Below are positions 63,567-64,000 of a DNA stretch of 64,000 nt, one piece after another. Each line of letters begins with the position of its first letter. Within the stretch, counting starts at the first letter, position 1. Under the pieces are notes generated by a model. It was not told the DNA's origin and ran no database searches. It saw only the letters and a list, made by a program, of their open reading frames with translations. Source of the DNA: Ch128b sp964527925 (GTDB taxonomy: Bacteria > Bacteroidota > Ignavibacteria > Ch128b); assembly GCA_964527925.1 (NCBI GenBank), contig CAZGQO010000002.1, positions 1 through 64,000 on the forward strand, in the 5' to 3' direction. The position numbers were made by a program, and so were the translations under genes.

Positions 63567-64000
63567 TCAATCTCCTAAGTCTACTCTAACACCAATCGTT
63601 GAGCTCACCTTTATGCTTATTTTATCTGTGGCTTGAAGAAATACTTTTTTCCCTTCAGTTGTGTAGATCAAAACTTTAAGTATAGCTTTTTTAGTTCTTT
63701 TAAGTTTCTGAATATCTTCTTTGTTGATAGAAATTTTCTTTTGTTGTTTTGAACTTTGAACAACAACACCTTCATTATTAACAAGTGCTGACAAAATTGT
63801 GAACGTTGAATCATCAGATGCACCTGTTCCTTTCTCACGAGTAAAATAAATCAATTTCTGATTCAATGAATCTACAAGATAACCAGTAATTGTAAATCCC
63901 ATGGGAAGTCCATTATCAACATCAAGTGTGATAATGCCTTCCTGTAACCTGTCAATTTGATCTTTAACATCTTCGTCAAGTGAAACTTCAATTGTATCTG
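63567..64000 (-). CDS. Unknown protein, C-terminal part (runs off right edge)
   Basis: At least 144 codons remain open to the right edge. The fragment reads DTIEVSLDEDVKDQIDRLQE, then TLDVDNGLPMGFTITGYLVD, and is made of alternating beta strands ending GVRVDLGD. It looks like the last part of an envelope beta-sandwich lipoprotein of a kind common in Bacteroidota, but no family is recognised. A start within the window at 63902 (ATG) is unlikely because the frame continues upstream with the same character. Confidence 0.55.
   Translation of the reverse strand, partial: DTIEVSLDEDVKDQIDRLQEGIITLDVDNGLPMGFTITGYLVDSLNQKLIYFTREKGTGASDDSTFTILSALVNNEGVVVQSSKQQKKISINKEDIQKLKRTKKAILKVLIYTTEGKKVFLQATDKISIKVSSTIGVRVDLGD

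Overview
The window is AT-rich and comes from a Bacteroidota/Chlorobi-group bacterium, most like the Ignavibacteria. Supporting signs are type IX secretion (T9SS) C-terminal sorting domains, a PorV/PorQ-like protein, a TonB-dependent receptor with a carboxypeptidase-like N-terminal domain, BshB1 (bacillithiol), a group 3b-type NiFe hydrogenase cluster, System I cytochrome c maturation and ATG/TGA-overlapped operons. This assignment is inference; no rRNA is present.

Left end (1-10 kb): the window opens inside a type III CRISPR-Cas locus, with the first 95 residues of Cas10 and a complete Cas6, both on the minus strand. After an ARPP-1 family gene and a degenerate secreted-protein gene, a tight plus-strand operon (3141-7433) encodes a MazF/PemK-fold protein, a divergent sigma-70-like protein, a large orphan protein with an anti-sigma-like N-terminus, and a Lon-type Ser-Lys protease domain fused to a C-terminal domain that resembles the CRISPR ring-nuclease family Csx3. 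This is the most interesting part of the window. It parallels the known CalpL-CalpT-CalpS cascade (cyclic-oligoadenylate-activated Lon protease, MazF homologue, ECF sigma factor) but with different sensor and partner architecture. Beyond it lie small accessory genes, two of them interrupted by one in-frame stop each, and tRNA-Asp.

10-13.9 kb: trpB2 preceded by a short leader ORF with four Trp codons in two pairs and an overlapping hairpin (attenuation-type control), a dihydropyrimidinase/D-hydantoinase, and an OsmC protein.

13.9-39.2 kb: one long minus-strand carbohydrate operon, in transcription order: LacI regulator, GH94 phosphorylase, a four-module CBM9-like surface protein containing a 1475-bp exact-looking internal duplication, TonB receptor, large T9SS protein, PorV-like protein, GH144-type lipoprotein, a large orphan (alpha/alpha)6 enzyme, GH2 enzyme, a second GH144-type enzyme with a T9SS tail, then an ABC sugar importer (binding protein and two permeases, no ATPase). 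The layout suggests outer-surface beta-glucan capture and cleavage, import, and cytoplasmic phosphorolysis.

39.5-44.6 kb: plus-strand group 3b-type (sulfhydrogenase-like) hydrogenase operon. The beta subunit carries three in-frame stops and a frameshift, the cNMP-binding protein one stop, and the small subunit one frameshift. Gamma, large subunit and maturation protease are intact.

44.6-47.4 kb: bshB1, a C39-like cysteine peptidase, an isochorismatase-fold hydrolase and a YHS/TRASH-like secreted protein, ending at a strong bidirectional terminator.

47.4-59 kb: minus-strand cluster htpX, orphan, bamD, acyl-CoA thioesterase, FG-GAP-like protein, T9SS-like metalloprotease and ccmABCDEF. CcmE has the CxxxY variant in place of HxxxY.

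59-64 kb: tRNA-Val(CAC), a long-chain acyl-CoA synthetase, an LptF/LptG permease pair, and a partial unknown gene at the right edge.
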